Source: Paracandidimonas soli
GTDB taxonomy: Bacteria > Pseudomonadota > Gammaproteobacteria > Burkholderiales > Burkholderiaceae_B
Direction: 5' to 3'
NCBI RefSeq assembly: GCF_004342005.1
Contig: NZ_SMBX01000001.1
Coordinates: forward strand, 186,001 to 250,000
DNA length: 64,000 nucleotides
A model generated the notes under the pieces. The model did not search any database. It was given only the letters and a program-made list of their open reading frames with translations, and was not told the origin of the DNA. Below are positions 20,383 through 29,812 of the stretch, piece by piece (position 1 is the stretch's first letter; each line of letters opens with the position of its first letter). The translations under genes were made by a program, and so were the position numbers.

Positions 20383-22818
20383 TCAGAAGGGCAGCAGCGA
20401 GGACCCGGTGGAGTTCTGGCCGGAGCCGGGCCCATTGTCCAATTGGTTGAGCAGGTCGCCGATGCCGTCGTTGGCGGGAGAGCCGCCGAGCACCATGTCT
20501 TCCATGGTGGGCAGCCCCACCCTGGCCACGGCCTTGCCGGGAGGAAACTCGGTGAAATAGAAATCGCCTCCGGTGCGCTCCAGCCCTCCGGGCATGGGGC
20601 CGGGAGGGATTTGCGGCTGATCCTTCAGCGCGGTCCGCATGTACTCCAGCCAGATGGGCAGCGAGGCGCCGCCGCCGGTTTCGCGCGAACCCAGCGAGCG
20701 GGGCTGGTCGAAGCCCATCCATGCGATGCCCACCAGCTTGGGCGTGAAGCCGGCGAACCAGGCATCGTGGGAGTCGTTGGTGGTGCCGGTCTTGCCGCCG
20801 ATGTCCGTGCGCTTGAGTTCGCGGCTGGCGCGCGCGCCCGTGCCCGCCTGGGCGACGCCGCGCAGCATGTCGTTCATGACGTAGGCCGTGCGTTCGTCGA
20901 TGACCCTGGCCTTGACGTCTCCCGCCACGGTGGGGCGGGCCTGCATGATGACCTTGCCCGAGCTGTCGGTGACCCGGTCGATCAGGTAGGGCGCCACGCG
21001 ATAGCCGCCATTGGAGAATACCGAGTACGCGCCGGCCAGCTGCAGGGGCGTGACGTTGCCGGAACCCAGCGCCAGGGGAAGCACGGCGGGGTTGCGGGCT
21101 CGGTCGAAGCCGAAGCGCGTGATGTAGTCCTGGACGTAGTTGACGCCGATCGCCTGCATGATGCGGATGGACACCATGTTCTTGGACTTGTACAGCGCTT
21201 GGCGCATGGTGAGCATGGGCTCGTAGGTATTGCCGTAGTTCTTGGGGCTCCAGGGGCGCGATCCGGTCTGCGCAGCGGTCAGGTGGAACGGCTCGTCGGA
21301 AATCTGCGTGGATGGGGTCAGCCCGCGCTCGAGCGCCGCCGCGTACAGGAAGGGCTTGAAGCTGGAGCCCGGCTGGCGCCATGCCTGGGTGACGCGGTTG
21401 AATTTGCCCTCGCCGAACTCGAAGCCGCCGACCATGGCCTGGATGGCGCCATCCTGCGAGCGCAGGGAGACGAAGGCCGCCTGGACGCTGGGCATGTTGA
21501 TGATTTCCCAGTAGTCGCCGTGCTTGCGCACATAGACCACGGAACCGCGGCGGATGCGCACCTTGTCGTTGGCGTTCTTGACCAGTCCGCGCGCGACGAC
21601 CTTCAGCGCCGAGGGATTGGTGACTTCGATGATTTCCTGGGCCGTGCGCGCCACCGTGACCTTGGTCGGGCTGGCATCGAGCACCAGACCGGTCAGCATG
21701 TCGTCGTGGTCGGGATGCTTGTCCTGCAGTTCGTCGAGCAGGGCGTCCAGGCGCGCGTGATCGTTCTCGATGCCGTTCGGAAGGTCGATATTGTCCTGAG
21801 GGCCAGGGAAGGGGGCGCGGCGGGTGTAGTCGAGGATGCCGTTGCGCACGGCGCGATAGGCGGCCTCCTGGTCCTGGGAGTGGACGGTGGTGTAGATATT
21901 GAATCCGCGCGAATAGATGTTGTCCTGGTAGACACCGTACAGCAACTGGCGCGCCAGCTCCGCGACGTATTGGCCATGGATGGCGTAGCCGCCGGAGGGC
22001 GTGCCTGTGGCCGAGCGCAGTTCGATCGGCTGTTTGAGGGCTTCTTGGTACTCTTCTTCGGTCAGGTAGCCCAGGTTGCGCATGCGCGCCAGCACGTACT
22101 GCTGGCGAGTCGTAGCGCGCTGGAAGTTGGCGATGGGGTTGAAGCGCGAGGGGGCCTTGGGGATGCCGGCCAGCATGGCGGCCTCGGCCGGCGTGATTTC
22201 CGCCAGCGGCTTGCCGAAGTAGGTGCGCGATGCCGCCGCGAAGCCGTAGGCGCGGTGGCCGAGGTAGATCTGGTTCATGTAGAGATCCAGGATCTGGTCC
22301 TTGGTCAGGGTTGCCTCGATCTTGAAGGTCAGCAGCAGCTCATAGAACTTGCGGGTATAGGTTTTTTCGGAGGACAGGTAGAAGTTTCGCGCCACCTGCA
22401 TGGTGATGGTGCTGGCGCCCTGGCTCTTGGACATGTTCGACAGGTTGGCCAGCATCGCGCGCGCGACACCCATCCAGTCGATGCCGCCGTGCTGGTAAAA
22501 ACGGTCGTCCTCGGCTGATAGAATGGCCGATTTCATGACATCCGGGATTTCGTGGAAACGCAACACATTGCGGCGTTCCTCGCCGAATTCGCCGATCAGG
22601 ACGTTGTCCGACGTATATACCCGCAGCGGTACGCGCGGGCGGTAGTCGATCATGGCGGAAAGGTCGGGCAGGTTGGGCCATGCCAGCGCGAGCGCAAGCG
22701 TGCCCAATAATGCGCCGCAAAGCCCCAGGCCAGCCAGGAATACGGCGGATTTCAGGATGAAGCGCTTGAGCCAGGAACCGGCGGGAGCGCTTTGGGTATC
22801 TGTGGAGGAAGATGTCAT
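20383..22818 (-). CDS. mrcA: Penicillin-binding protein 1A
   Basis: Bifunctional peptidoglycan synthase anchored in the inner membrane. The 811-residue protein has a cytoplasmic tail, a membrane anchor (about 24-47), a glycosyltransferase domain with the catalytic Glu103 in AEDDRFYQHGG and QGASTITMQVARNF, an OB-like insert, and a transpeptidase domain with SSFK near residue 480, the SKN motif and KTGTT. All catalytic motifs are present. Divergent from aroK, with 114 bases between the starts. Confidence 0.97.
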   Translation of the reverse strand: MTSSSTDTQSAPAGSWLKRFILKSAVFLAGLGLCGALLGTLALALAWPNLPDLSAMIDYRPRVPLRVYTSDNVLIGEFGEERRNVLRFHEIPDVMKSAILSAEDDRFYQHGGIDWMGVARAMLANLSNMSKSQGASTITMQVARNFYLSSEKTYTRKFYELLLTFKIEATLTKDQILDLYMNQIYLGHRAYGFAAASRTYFGKPLAEITPAEAAMLAGIPKAPSRFNPIANFQRATTRQQYVLARMRNLGYLTEEEYQEALKQPIELRSATGTPSGGYAIHGQYVAELARQLLYGVYQDNIYSRGFNIYTTVHSQDQEAAYRAVRNGILDYTRRAPFPGPQDNIDLPNGIENDHARLDALLDELQDKHPDHDDMLTGLVLDASPTKVTVARTAQEIIEVTNPSALKVVARGLVKNANDKVRIRRGSVVYVRKHGDYWEIINMPSVQAAFVSLRSQDGAIQAMVGGFEFGEGKFNRVTQAWRQPGSSFKPFLYAAALERGLTPSTQISDEPFHLTAAQTGSRPWSPKNYGNTYEPMLTMRQALYKSKNMVSIRIMQAIGVNYVQDYITRFGFDRARNPAVLPLALGSGNVTPLQLAGAYSVFSNGGYRVAPYLIDRVTDSSGKVIMQARPTVAGDVKARVIDERTAYVMNDMLRGVAQAGTGARASRELKRTDIGGKTGTTNDSHDAWFAGFTPKLVGIAWMGFDQPRSLGSRETGGGASLPIWLEYMRTALKDQPQIPPGPMPGGLERTGGDFYFTEFPPGKAVARVGLPTMEDMVLGGSPANDGIGDLLNQLDNGPGSGQNSTGSSLLPF

Positions 22819-22932
22819 TGGGCGATTTTAAGGCCAATGGTGCCGGGGCAGTGAGGTAGGATGCAGGTTCTTGTAACAGGATGGTGCGATCCGCCACCCG
22901 TCCCAAGGATACAAATGGGATAATACACAACT

Positions 22933-23541
22933 ATGAGTGAATCTTCGCATTGCCAGGACGATTTCGAGGAGCCGGACAGCACGGCGGATGCCGCGCATCC
23001 GGCGTCCGCGCGCCGGGACGGCAGGCCGATTTTCCTGATCGGCATGATGGGGGCCGGGAAAACGACCATCGGGCGGATCCTGGCACGGTGTCTCGGGCGC
23101 GAATTCGTGGATCTGGATCATGCGCTGGAGGCCAAGTGCGGCGTCCGTATCGCCCTGATCTTCGAAATCGAGGGCGAAGAAGGGTTCCGCCGCCGTGAGA
23201 CCGCGCAACTCGACGAATGTTCCCTGAAGCCAGGCATCGTGCTGGCCACGGGCGGAGGCGCCGTGCTGGCCCCGGAGAACCGCAGGCTCCTGAAAGAGCG
23301 CGGCACCGTCATCTATCTGCGGGCCGACGCCGACGAACTGTTCCGCAGGCTGGAGCGCGACCGCACGCGCCCGCTGCTGCAGACGCCGGATCCCCGCGCG
23401 CGCATCCGCGAATTGCTGGCGCTGCGCGAGCCGCTCTACGAGGAAGCCGCCGACCTGGTCCTGGACTCCGGCACCATGACGGCGGCGCAGGCCGCCAGGG
23501 CGCTGGTCAACAAACTTGAAACTACCGAGACGCTGTCATGA
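22933..23541 (+). CDS. aroK: Shikimate kinase
   Basis: Phosphorylates shikimate in the chorismate pathway. The 202-residue protein has an N-terminal extension of about 30 residues (acidic, probably disordered) before the P-loop GMMGAGKTT (38-46). [11 protein letters not shown] carries the DxD-type magnesium/shikimate site, and GGGAVL and RDRTRPLL the substrate and lid arginines. Its stop overlaps the aroB start (ATGA), so the two are coupled. Confidence 0.97.
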   Translation: MSESSHCQDDFEEPDSTADAAHPASARRDGRPIFLIGMMGAGKTTIGRILARCLGREFVDLDHALEAKCGVRIALIFEIEGEEGFRRRETAQLDECSLKPGIVLATGGGAVLAPENRRLLKERGTVIYLRADADELFRRLERDRTRPLLQTPDPRARIRELLALREPLYEEAADLVLDSGTMTAAQAARALVNKLETTETLS

Positions 23542-24632
23542 ATACCGTAGAAGTCAATACGCCGGGCGGACGCTATCCCATCCATGTGGCGCCGGGACGC
23601 CTGGACCGCCTGGGCGACAGCATTCCCGCCGATGCCACCGCCATTGCGCTGATCACGAATCCCACGGTCGCCGCGCACTATGCCTCGCGCGCCATCGCCG
23701 CGCTGGAGTCCACCGGCAAGCGTGTCATCCGCGTCGAACTGCCGGACGGCGAGCAGTACAAGGACTGGCAGACGCTGAACCTCATTTTCGATGCCCTGCT
23801 GCAGAACCGGCTCGATCGCAAGGCGGTGCTGGTTGCGCTGGGCGGCGGCGTCATCGGCGATATCGTAGGCTTCGCCGCGGCCTGCTACATGCGCGGCGTG
23901 CGCTTCGTCCAGGTGCCGACCACGGTGCTGGCGCAGGTGGATTCCTCGGTGGGCGGCAAGACGGCCGTCAACCATCCGCTGGGCAAGAACATGATCGGCG
24001 CGTTCTACCAGCCGGTCGCCGTCGAGATCGACACCGACGTCCTGAATACTCTGCCGGACCGCGAAGTATCCGCCGGCCTGGCCGAGGTCATCAAATACGG
24101 CCTGATCATGGATCCGGCCTTCTTCGAATGGTGCGAGGCCAATGCCGACGCACTGCGCCGGCGCGACCCGCAGGCCATGGCCCATGCCATCGTGCGCTCG
24201 TGCGAGCTCAAGGCGCAGGTGGTGTCGGCGGACGAGCGCGAGTCGGGCCTGCGCGCCATCCTGAATTTCGGCCATACTTTCGGTCACGCCATCGAGGCGG
24301 GCCTGGGCTATGGCCAGTGGCTGCACGGCGAGGCCGTGGGCTGCGGCATGATACAGGCGGCGGAACTCTCGGCGCGCGTGCTGGGGCTGCCGGCGGACAG
24401 CGTGGCGCGGGTGCGTTCGCTGGTCGAGGCCATCGGCTGCCCCGTAGCGCCGCCGGACCTCGGCACGGACCGCTGGATCGACCTGATGCAGGTCGACAAG
24501 AAGACGGAGGGCGGGCAACTGCGCTTTGTGCTGCTGCCGCGCATCGGCGAGGCGCGTTCGCAAGCCGTGCCGGACGCGGATCTGCGGCAGGTGCTGGCGC
24601 AAGCCGCGCAGCCGGCGACGGAACAGGGCTGA
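23538..24632 (+). CDS. aroB: 3-dehydroquinate synthase
   Basis: Converts DAHP to 3-dehydroquinate, using NAD and zinc. The 364-residue protein shows the NAD-binding [13 protein letters not shown], the [21 protein letters not shown] active-site block, and the zinc ligands in [11 protein letters not shown] and HGEAVGCGM. It is in the usual aroK-aroB pair and is followed by the dGTPase gene after 4 bases. Confidence 0.98.
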   Translation: MNTVEVNTPGGRYPIHVAPGRLDRLGDSIPADATAIALITNPTVAAHYASRAIAALESTGKRVIRVELPDGEQYKDWQTLNLIFDALLQNRLDRKAVLVALGGGVIGDIVGFAAACYMRGVRFVQVPTTVLAQVDSSVGGKTAVNHPLGKNMIGAFYQPVAVEIDTDVLNTLPDREVSAGLAEVIKYGLIMDPAFFEWCEANADALRRRDPQAMAHAIVRSCELKAQVVSADERESGLRAILNFGHTFGHAIEAGLGYGQWLHGEAVGCGMIQAAELSARVLGLPADSVARVRSLVEAIGCPVAPPDLGTDRWIDLMQVDKKTEGGQLRFVLLPRIGEARSQAVPDADLRQVLAQAAQPATEQG

Positions 24633-24636
24633 AGCC

Positions 24637-25758
24637 ATGCTGGCGCCATACGCGAGTCATCCGGAACAATCGCGCGGCCGCCGGCATCAGGAGCCGCCGC
24701 CTGTCGGACGCAGCGCCTTCCAGCGCGACCGCGACCGCATCATTCATTGCAGCGCTTTCCGGCGCCTGGAATACAAGACTCAGGTGTTCGTCAACCACGA
24801 AGGCGATCTGTTCCGTACGCGCCTGACGCACAGCCTGGAAGTGGCGCAGATCGGCCGCACCCTGGCGCGCAACCTGCAATTGCACGAAGAGCTGACCGAA
24901 GCCATTTCCCTGGCGCACGACCTGGGCCATACGCCGTTCGGGCATGCGGGACAGGATGAACTCAACGATTGCATGCGCGACCTCGCGCCCGAAGCAGGCG
25001 GATTCGAGCACAACCTGCAGAGCCTGCGCATCGTCGATGAGCTCGAAGAGCGCTATGCGGCGTTCAACGGCCTGAACCTTTGCTTCGAAACGCGCGAAGG
25101 CATACTCAAGCATTGCTCCGCCAGCCATGCCCGTCTGCTGGGCGACGTGGGCGAGCGCTTCCTGAAGCGCATGCGCCCCTCCCTCGAGGCGCAACTGGCC
25201 AATCTGGCCGACGAGATCGCCTACAACAACCATGATATCGACGACGGCCTGCGCTCGGGCCTGATCACGATGGACCAGTTGCAGTCGGTGGAAATCTTCG
25301 CCAGCCACTACGAGCAGGCCGCCAGGCGCTATCCCTCCGCGGACAAGCGCCGCCTGGTGTCGGAAATCATCCGCGCCATGATCAACACGCTGGTCACCGA
25401 CCTGACGCAGACCACGCAGGAAAACATCCGCAAGCACGGCCCGCAATCGGCGGATGACGTGCGCGCGCTTCCCATGCTGGTGGCGTTCTCGCCGGAGCTG
25501 CGCGCACAGGCCGATGACCTCAAGCGCTTTCTCATGCATAACCTGTACCGGCACTACCGCGTCATGCGCATGACCGGCAAGGCCAGGCGCATCGTGCGCG
25601 AGCTGTTCTCCGCCTTCCTGGAGGATCCGCGCCTGCTGCCGGATGAATACCGCAGGAACGACAAGGTGACCCAGGCCAGGGCGATCGCAGACTACATCGC
25701 CGGCATGACCGATCGCTACGCCATCCGGGAGCACAAGCAGCTGTTCCGTATGGATTGA
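24637..25758 (+). CDS. dgt: Deoxyguanosinetriphosphate triphosphohydrolase-like protein
   Basis: HD-domain phosphohydrolase that removes triphosphate from dNTPs. The 373-residue protein has the N-terminal [23 protein letters not shown] segment and the HD metal site formed by His65 (THSLEVAQ) and His94-Asp95 ([11 protein letters not shown]). It belongs to the type 2 dGTPase subfamily of shorter proteins. The ATG at 24637 directly follows aroB; codons further upstream in frame overlap aroB. Co-location with aroKB is usual in Burkholderiales. Confidence 0.95.
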   Translation: MLAPYASHPEQSRGRRHQEPPPVGRSAFQRDRDRIIHCSAFRRLEYKTQVFVNHEGDLFRTRLTHSLEVAQIGRTLARNLQLHEELTEAISLAHDLGHTPFGHAGQDELNDCMRDLAPEAGGFEHNLQSLRIVDELEERYAAFNGLNLCFETREGILKHCSASHARLLGDVGERFLKRMRPSLEAQLANLADEIAYNNHDIDDGLRSGLITMDQLQSVEIFASHYEQAARRYPSADKRRLVSEIIRAMINTLVTDLTQTTQENIRKHGPQSADDVRALPMLVAFSPELRAQADDLKRFLMHNLYRHYRVMRMTGKARRIVRELFSAFLEDPRLLPDEYRRNDKVTQARAIADYIAGMTDRYAIREHKQLFRMD

Positions 25759-25809
25759 CCACGGGCCAAAGCGCGAGCCCGGGCTTCAGGTCGGGGACAA
25801 GCGAGGAAG

Positions 25810-25829
25810 CTCCCGACTTCAGTCGGGAG
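25810..25829. repeat. Hairpin resembling an IS200/IS605-family right end
   Basis: CTCCCGAC (25810-25817) and GTCGGGAG (25822-25829) form a perfect 8-bp stem with a TTCA loop, preceded by GCGAGGAAG. This resembles the hairpin I recall from right ends of IS200/IS605 elements and the 3' part of TnpB-associated RNAs. No transposase gene is left in the 184-bp gap between dgt and the LysR gene. It could also be an ordinary hairpin after dgt; there is no T tract. Confidence 0.35.
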
Positions 25830-25942
25830 TGACTCACAAGCCTGCCTGGGCGGCATCTCCCGCGGTTTCCACTTGCCGGGCGGGTGCATGATAAGGTTGC
25901 GTGCAACCATTCCGATGCGGAACTTGCAGGAGGCATGAATCA

Positions 25943-26959
25943 ATGAAACGGTATCTACCGCCGCTGGTGGCCATACGCGCCTTTGAGGCAGCGGCGCGGC
26001 ATCGTTCCTTCACGTTGGCTGCGCAGGAGCTGTGCGTGACGCAGGGAGCCGTCAGCCTTCAGGTAAGGAAGCTGGAGGGCTTCCTGGAAAAGCCGCTGTT
26101 TTTGCGCCAGACGCGCAAGGTGGCGTTGACGGATGACGGCATGCTGTACTACGAGGTTTGCCGCCGCCTGCTGGAGGACCTGGAGAAGGCCACCGAGCGC
26201 ATCGTCAACCAGGGGCGTCACGAAGTACTGATCCTCAGCAGCATTCCTACGCTCAGCATGCTCTGGCTGATGCCGCGACTGGATGCGTTTACGGCCCTGC
26301 ATCCGACGATCGAGGTGCGTGTCGTGTCCGATATCCGCCCAGTCGACATGCAGGCCCAGGGTATCGACGTGGCCTTGCGCGTCGGCGCTTTTCCGGGCCG
26401 GCAGTATCCTCCGCATGCTCCGGCGATCGATCTCGTGATGCTGGAGCGCTGGGACGACATACAGGCCGATCTGATATTTCCCGATGTCATGGTGCCGGTC
26501 GCATCCAAGGCCTGGGTGCGGCAGCATGGCAAGGTGAGGTCCGTTGCCGAATTCGCGCATCGGGAACTCGTGCATACAGCATCGCGGCCGAATGCCTGGC
26601 GCGATTGGCTGGCTGCGTACGGTATCGAGCTGGATCCTGCCGCGCCCAGGGCGGAATTCGGGCATTTCTACTTTGCCCTGCGCGCCGCGCACGAGCAGCG
26701 AGGTATCGCACTGGTGCCCGATGTCCTGCTGGACGGCTATCCGGGCCGTAATGAGCTGCAGGTCCTGCTGCCCGATATCGAACCCGTCGCCAGCGCCGGC
26801 GCTTATTACTTCCTCACCAGCAGGGCGTCGGCGCAACGGCCATCCATGCGATTGTTCCGCGAGTGGATACTGGAGCAGGCGGCTTTGTCGCCTGGCATTA
26901 GCCAGGCTAATGCCACTGCGCACAACAAATCGTTTGTCGGGACTGCCGCAGCTTCCTAG
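25943..26959 (+). CDS. LysR-family regulator, GcvA-like
   Basis: A 338-residue LysR-type regulator with an N-terminal winged helix (about residues 1-65; AAQELCVTQGAVSLQVRKLE is the recognition helix region) and a two-lobed effector domain. It is most like the GcvA/AmpR group, which have the short MKRYLPPL..LRAFEAAARH opening. AGGAGG lies nine bases before the ATG at 25943. An interrupted palindrome GGTTGC-GT-GCAACC lies at 25895-25908, a candidate autoregulatory site. It precedes an aspartate-dehydrogenase-like gene on the same strand and probably controls that cluster. Confidence 0.9.
   Translation: MKRYLPPLVAIRAFEAAARHRSFTLAAQELCVTQGAVSLQVRKLEGFLEKPLFLRQTRKVALTDDGMLYYEVCRRLLEDLEKATERIVNQGRHEVLILSSIPTLSMLWLMPRLDAFTALHPTIEVRVVSDIRPVDMQAQGIDVALRVGAFPGRQYPPHAPAIDLVMLERWDDIQADLIFPDVMVPVASKAWVRQHGKVRSVAEFAHRELVHTASRPNAWRDWLAAYGIELDPAAPRAEFGHFYFALRAAHEQRGIALVPDVLLDGYPGRNELQVLLPDIEPVASAGAYYFLTSRASAQRPSMRLFREWILEQAALSPGISQANATAHNKSFVGTAAAS
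26937..26948 (+). promoter_or_regulatory. Shared 12-bp word upstream of the aspartate dehydrogenase-like gene
   Basis: AATCGTTTGTCG stands 64-75 bases before the start at 27012. The identical word occurs in the same orientation relative to transcription upstream of the RraA-type gene (30609-30620, - strand). It is a candidate site for a regulator common to both units, possibly the neighbouring LysR protein. Confidence 0.45.
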
Positions 26960-27011
26960 TATGCTGGTACCGGGCAATTCCGCCCGCTACCAGATAACGA
27001 AGGACAGCTGC

Positions 27012-27815
27012 ATGAGTACGATACGTGTCGGCATTGCCGGAATGGGCGCCATAGGCAGATCGCTGGCGCAGGCATTGGATAAGGGCGTTCATGGCCTGGA
27101 GCTTGCCGCGGTAGGGGTGCGCAATCCGGACGGGCCGCTGCCCATATCATTGGCGCATGCCAATCCGGCCGTCGTTGCCATCGATGCGCTTGAGCCCTTG
27201 TGCGATATCGTGGTGGAATGCGCTCCCGCCGCGTTATTGCCTGTGATAGCAAGAGATGTGCTCAAGGCGGGCAAGAAAGTCGTGGTGCTCAGCAGTGGCG
27301 CTATCCTCTCCCATCCGGAATTGATCGATCTGGCCTCCGAGCATGGCGGACAGATTCTCGTGCCGTCCGGCGCCATCCTGGGCCTGGATGCATTGACGGC
27401 AGCTGCGGAAGGGGAGATCCATTCCGTGCGCATGATTACGCGCAAGCCCGTACGCGGCCTGCTGGGCGCTCCGTACCTGGAACAGAACAATATCGATATT
27501 TCGGGAATCACTGAAGCGACGATGATCTTCAGGGGAACGCCGCGCGAAGCGGCGATTGGATTTCCGGCCAACCTGAATGTGGCTGTCAGCCTGTCGATGG
27601 CGGGCATAGGGCCGGATCGGACCACGCTGGAAATCTGGGCCGATCCGGCGCTGACGCGCAATGTGCACAGGATAGAGGTCGATTCCGATTCGGCCGTCCT
27701 GTCGATGGAAATCCAGAATATCCCGTCGGAGAACCCCAAGACCGGCCGCATCACGGCGCAGAGTGTCATTGCATTGCTGCGCAAGATGCGGGCTCCGCTG
27801 TGCGTGGGCACCTGA
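27012..27815 (+). CDS. L-aspartate dehydrogenase-like protein (NadX/DUF108 family)
   Basis: NAD(P)-dependent oxidoreductase of 267 residues. The Rossmann motif GIAGMGAIGRSLAQAL opens the protein; VVECAPAALLPVIARDVLKAGKKVVVLSSGA and the PSGAILGLDAL block match the aspartate dehydrogenase family, and FPANLNVAVSLSMAGIGPDRT is its conserved C-terminal segment. Family members oxidise aspartate to iminoaspartate/oxaloacetate, either for NAD synthesis or aspartate catabolism. Here there are no nadA/nadC neighbours; the context is LysR, an SDR, a Bug protein and an RraA-type protein, so a catabolic role on aspartate or a related amino dicarboxylate is inferred. Codons upstream in frame overlap the LysR gene. 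Confidence 0.85.
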   Translation: MSTIRVGIAGMGAIGRSLAQALDKGVHGLELAAVGVRNPDGPLPISLAHANPAVVAIDALEPLCDIVVECAPAALLPVIARDVLKAGKKVVVLSSGAILSHPELIDLASEHGGQILVPSGAILGLDALTAAAEGEIHSVRMITRKPVRGLLGAPYLEQNNIDISGITEATMIFRGTPREAAIGFPANLNVAVSLSMAGIGPDRTTLEIWADPALTRNVHRIEVDSDSAVLSMEIQNIPSENPKTGRITAQSVIALLRKMRAPLCVGT

Positions 27816-27862
27816 GATTTCATGTGTGAAGACACACCCGGCAAGAAACAGGAGGAAGAAAG

Positions 27863-28648
27863 ATGGACTTTGGCTTGGAAGGCAGGATTGCCCTGGTACA
27901 TGGGGCGGGCGGCGGATTGGGCGGCGCGGTGGCGTTGGCGCTGGCACGCGAAGGCGCGACGGTTGTGGCGTGCGATATCGATGCGTCCAGCCTGGAGGCG
28001 ACCAAGGCGGCCATTGCGCGGGAGGGCGGCCGCGTCGTCTGCAGAACATGGGATCTGGCGAAGGTGGACCAGTTCCGGGAATGGCATGGGGAGCTGGTGC
28101 GTGAACTCGGACCGGTGGACATCCTGTTCAACAATACGGGAGGGCCCCCGCCCGGTACGGTGCAAGGAGTGGACCGGAAGCTGTGGGAGTCGCATTTCAC
28201 ATCGATGGTAATGTCGGTCATCGGCATGACGGACCTGGTGCTGCCATCGATGAAGGAGCGCGGCTGGGGGCGCATCATCACCAGCGCTTCTTCTGGCGTT
28301 GTCGCGCCGATTCCCAGTCTGGGCCTGTCGAATGCATTGCGCAGCACGCTGGCAGGCTGGTCCAAGACCCTGGCGCGCGAAGTCGGCGGCGACGGCATTA
28401 CCAGCAACCTGATCATTCCCGGCCGTATCGCCACACGCCGCATCGTTGCCCTGGACAAAGCGCGCGCGGAGCGGGAGAGCCGCAGCTACGAAAGCGTCGT
28501 ACAGGAGAGTACGAGTTCGATCCCCGTGAAGCGATATGGCGAGCCGCAGGAATACGGCGCCGTGGCGGCATTCCTGGCAAGTCGCCAGGCGTCCTACATT
28601 ACCGGAAGCATCGTGCGCGTGGACGGCGGGCTGATCGCTTCGGTGTAG
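27863..28648 (+). CDS. SDR-family oxidoreductase with atypical active site
   Basis: A 261-residue short-chain dehydrogenase/reductase. The cofactor motif GAGGGLG (14-20), the DLAK turn after the third strand and the NNTGG motif (90-94) are present, and the C-terminus has the usual YITGSIVRVDGG. The catalytic Ser is present at 143/144, but where Tyr-x-x-x-Lys should follow, the sequence is LGLSNALRS, putting Ser156 and Arg160 at those places. I recall a subgroup of 3-oxoacyl-ACP-reductase-like proteins with this SLGLSNALR pattern whose chemistry is not established. It follows the aspartate dehydrogenase-like gene by 47 bases with AGGAGGAAG before the ATG and is probably co-transcribed. Confidence 0.85.
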   Translation: MDFGLEGRIALVHGAGGGLGGAVALALAREGATVVACDIDASSLEATKAAIAREGGRVVCRTWDLAKVDQFREWHGELVRELGPVDILFNNTGGPPPGTVQGVDRKLWESHFTSMVMSVIGMTDLVLPSMKERGWGRIITSASSGVVAPIPSLGLSNALRSTLAGWSKTLAREVGGDGITSNLIIPGRIATRRIVALDKARAERESRSYESVVQESTSSIPVKRYGEPQEYGAVAAFLASRQASYITGSIVRVDGGLIASV

Positions 28649-28663
28649 CGCTCGAAAAGCGGA

Positions 28664-28704
28664 AAAGCTCCATTACAGGCAAGCTGTAATGGAGCTTTGT
28701 TTTT
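28664..28704. terminator. Bidirectional terminator between SDR and Bug genes
   Basis: A perfect 15-bp stem (28664-28678 with 28684-28698) with a 5-base loop is followed by TGTTTTT on the + strand; on the - strand it ends in TTTTCC. It separates the convergent SDR and Bug genes and can stop transcripts from both sides. Confidence 0.9.
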
Positions 28705-28718
28705 GGCCGGCAGGCCTT

Positions 28719-29711
28719 CTATTCGACGGTAATGCCGGCGTCCCTGATGACATCCCCCCAGAGCCTGGTTTCCGTCCCGACGAATTGCTCGAATGCCTGG
28801 CGATCTCCCGTATAGACATCGATGCCACGCGAAGCGAAATCCTGTTTCAGTGCGTCGCTTTGCAAGGTCTTCTGCAAGGCTGCCGACATCTTGCCGGCGA
28901 TGTCCTGCGCCAGCCCTTTTGGCGCAAACAGCCCGAACCATGTCGTGGCCTCGTAGTCCTGGATACCCAGTTCCTGGAAGGTCGGGACATCCGGCAATGT
29001 GGGGGAGCGTTGGGCGCTGGTCACGCCAAGCGCAACGACCCGGCCGGACTGGATGTGGCTCAATGCCGTAGGCAGGGGTTCGAGCATCAGTTCGATCTGC
29101 TTGCCGATAAGGTCCGTCATGGCGGGCGCGCCGCCCCGGTAGGGCACATGGATCCACTTGGCGCCGGTCTTGAGCTTCAGCAGCTCGGTCTGCACATGAT
29201 GGCTCGTACCCGCGCCTGCGGAGCCATAGTGCAGCGTGGCGGGCTTTTCCTTGTCGTGCCTGATCAGGTCGTCCAGGCTTTTCCAGGGAGTATCCGCCGC
29301 CGCGACCGCCACGCTGGCAACCGATGCAATGCCTCCGATCGCAGTGAGATCCGTCTCCGGCTTGTAGGCGGCGTCACGGTACAGCTGCGGCGCTACGGCA
29401 ATGGTGCTGGCCGCCCCCAGCAGGAAGGTGTAGCCGTCGGCAGGGCTCTGGACCGCGGCCAGCGTGCCGATGGTGCCTCCCGCGCCCGGACGGTTTTCCA
29501 CGACGATACCGGTATTCATCGTGGTGCCAAGGTGGTTCAGCGCAATGCGGGCCACGGTATCGTTGATGCCTCCGGCGGGGAAGGGAACGATGACGCGCAC
29601 GGGGCGTTCGGGCCAGGCGTCAGTGGCGGCATGCGCCGACATGCCGACGAGCATGAGAGGAAGGGAAAAAGCGAGACACTGCCATGTTCTGCGAATCTTC
29701 TTGGTGGACAT
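28719..29711 (-). CDS. Bug/TctC-family periplasmic binding protein
   Basis: Extracytoplasmic solute receptor of the tripartite tricarboxylate (TctC/Bug) family. The 330-residue precursor starts at 29711 (CGGAG eight bases upstream), has a signal peptide ending near MSAHAA, and shows the family motifs RPVRVIVPFPAGGINDTVAR and ENRPGAGGTIG, plus LPDVPTFQELG near the C-terminus. There are no TctA/TctB membrane genes nearby. It follows an RraA-type gene on the same strand. Ligands of Bug proteins are usually carboxylates or amino acids; aspartate-like dicarboxylates would suit the context but this is inference. Confidence 0.93.
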   Translation of the reverse strand: MSTKKIRRTWQCLAFSLPLMLVGMSAHAATDAWPERPVRVIVPFPAGGINDTVARIALNHLGTTMNTGIVVENRPGAGGTIGTLAAVQSPADGYTFLLGAASTIAVAPQLYRDAAYKPETDLTAIGGIASVASVAVAAADTPWKSLDDLIRHDKEKPATLHYGSAGAGTSHHVQTELLKLKTGAKWIHVPYRGGAPAMTDLIGKQIELMLEPLPTALSHIQSGRVVALGVTSAQRSPTLPDVPTFQELGIQDYEATTWFGLFAPKGLAQDIAGKMSAALQKTLQSDALKQDFASRGIDVYTGDRQAFEQFVGTETRLWGDVIRDAGITVE

Positions 29712-29812
29712 TTTATGCTCCGTTAGTAGCTGGGACTGAATCGGACTGCATGTTTGCCTGAGGCAGCTGGCAAGGGACGGTGTCGCCTCATCCCTTGCGG
29801 GCGGGACTGGTT

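Noticed and set aside
20155-22518. A 787-codon open frame opposite mrcA and lptM
   Set aside because: Antisense shadow of a well-supported PBP1A gene.
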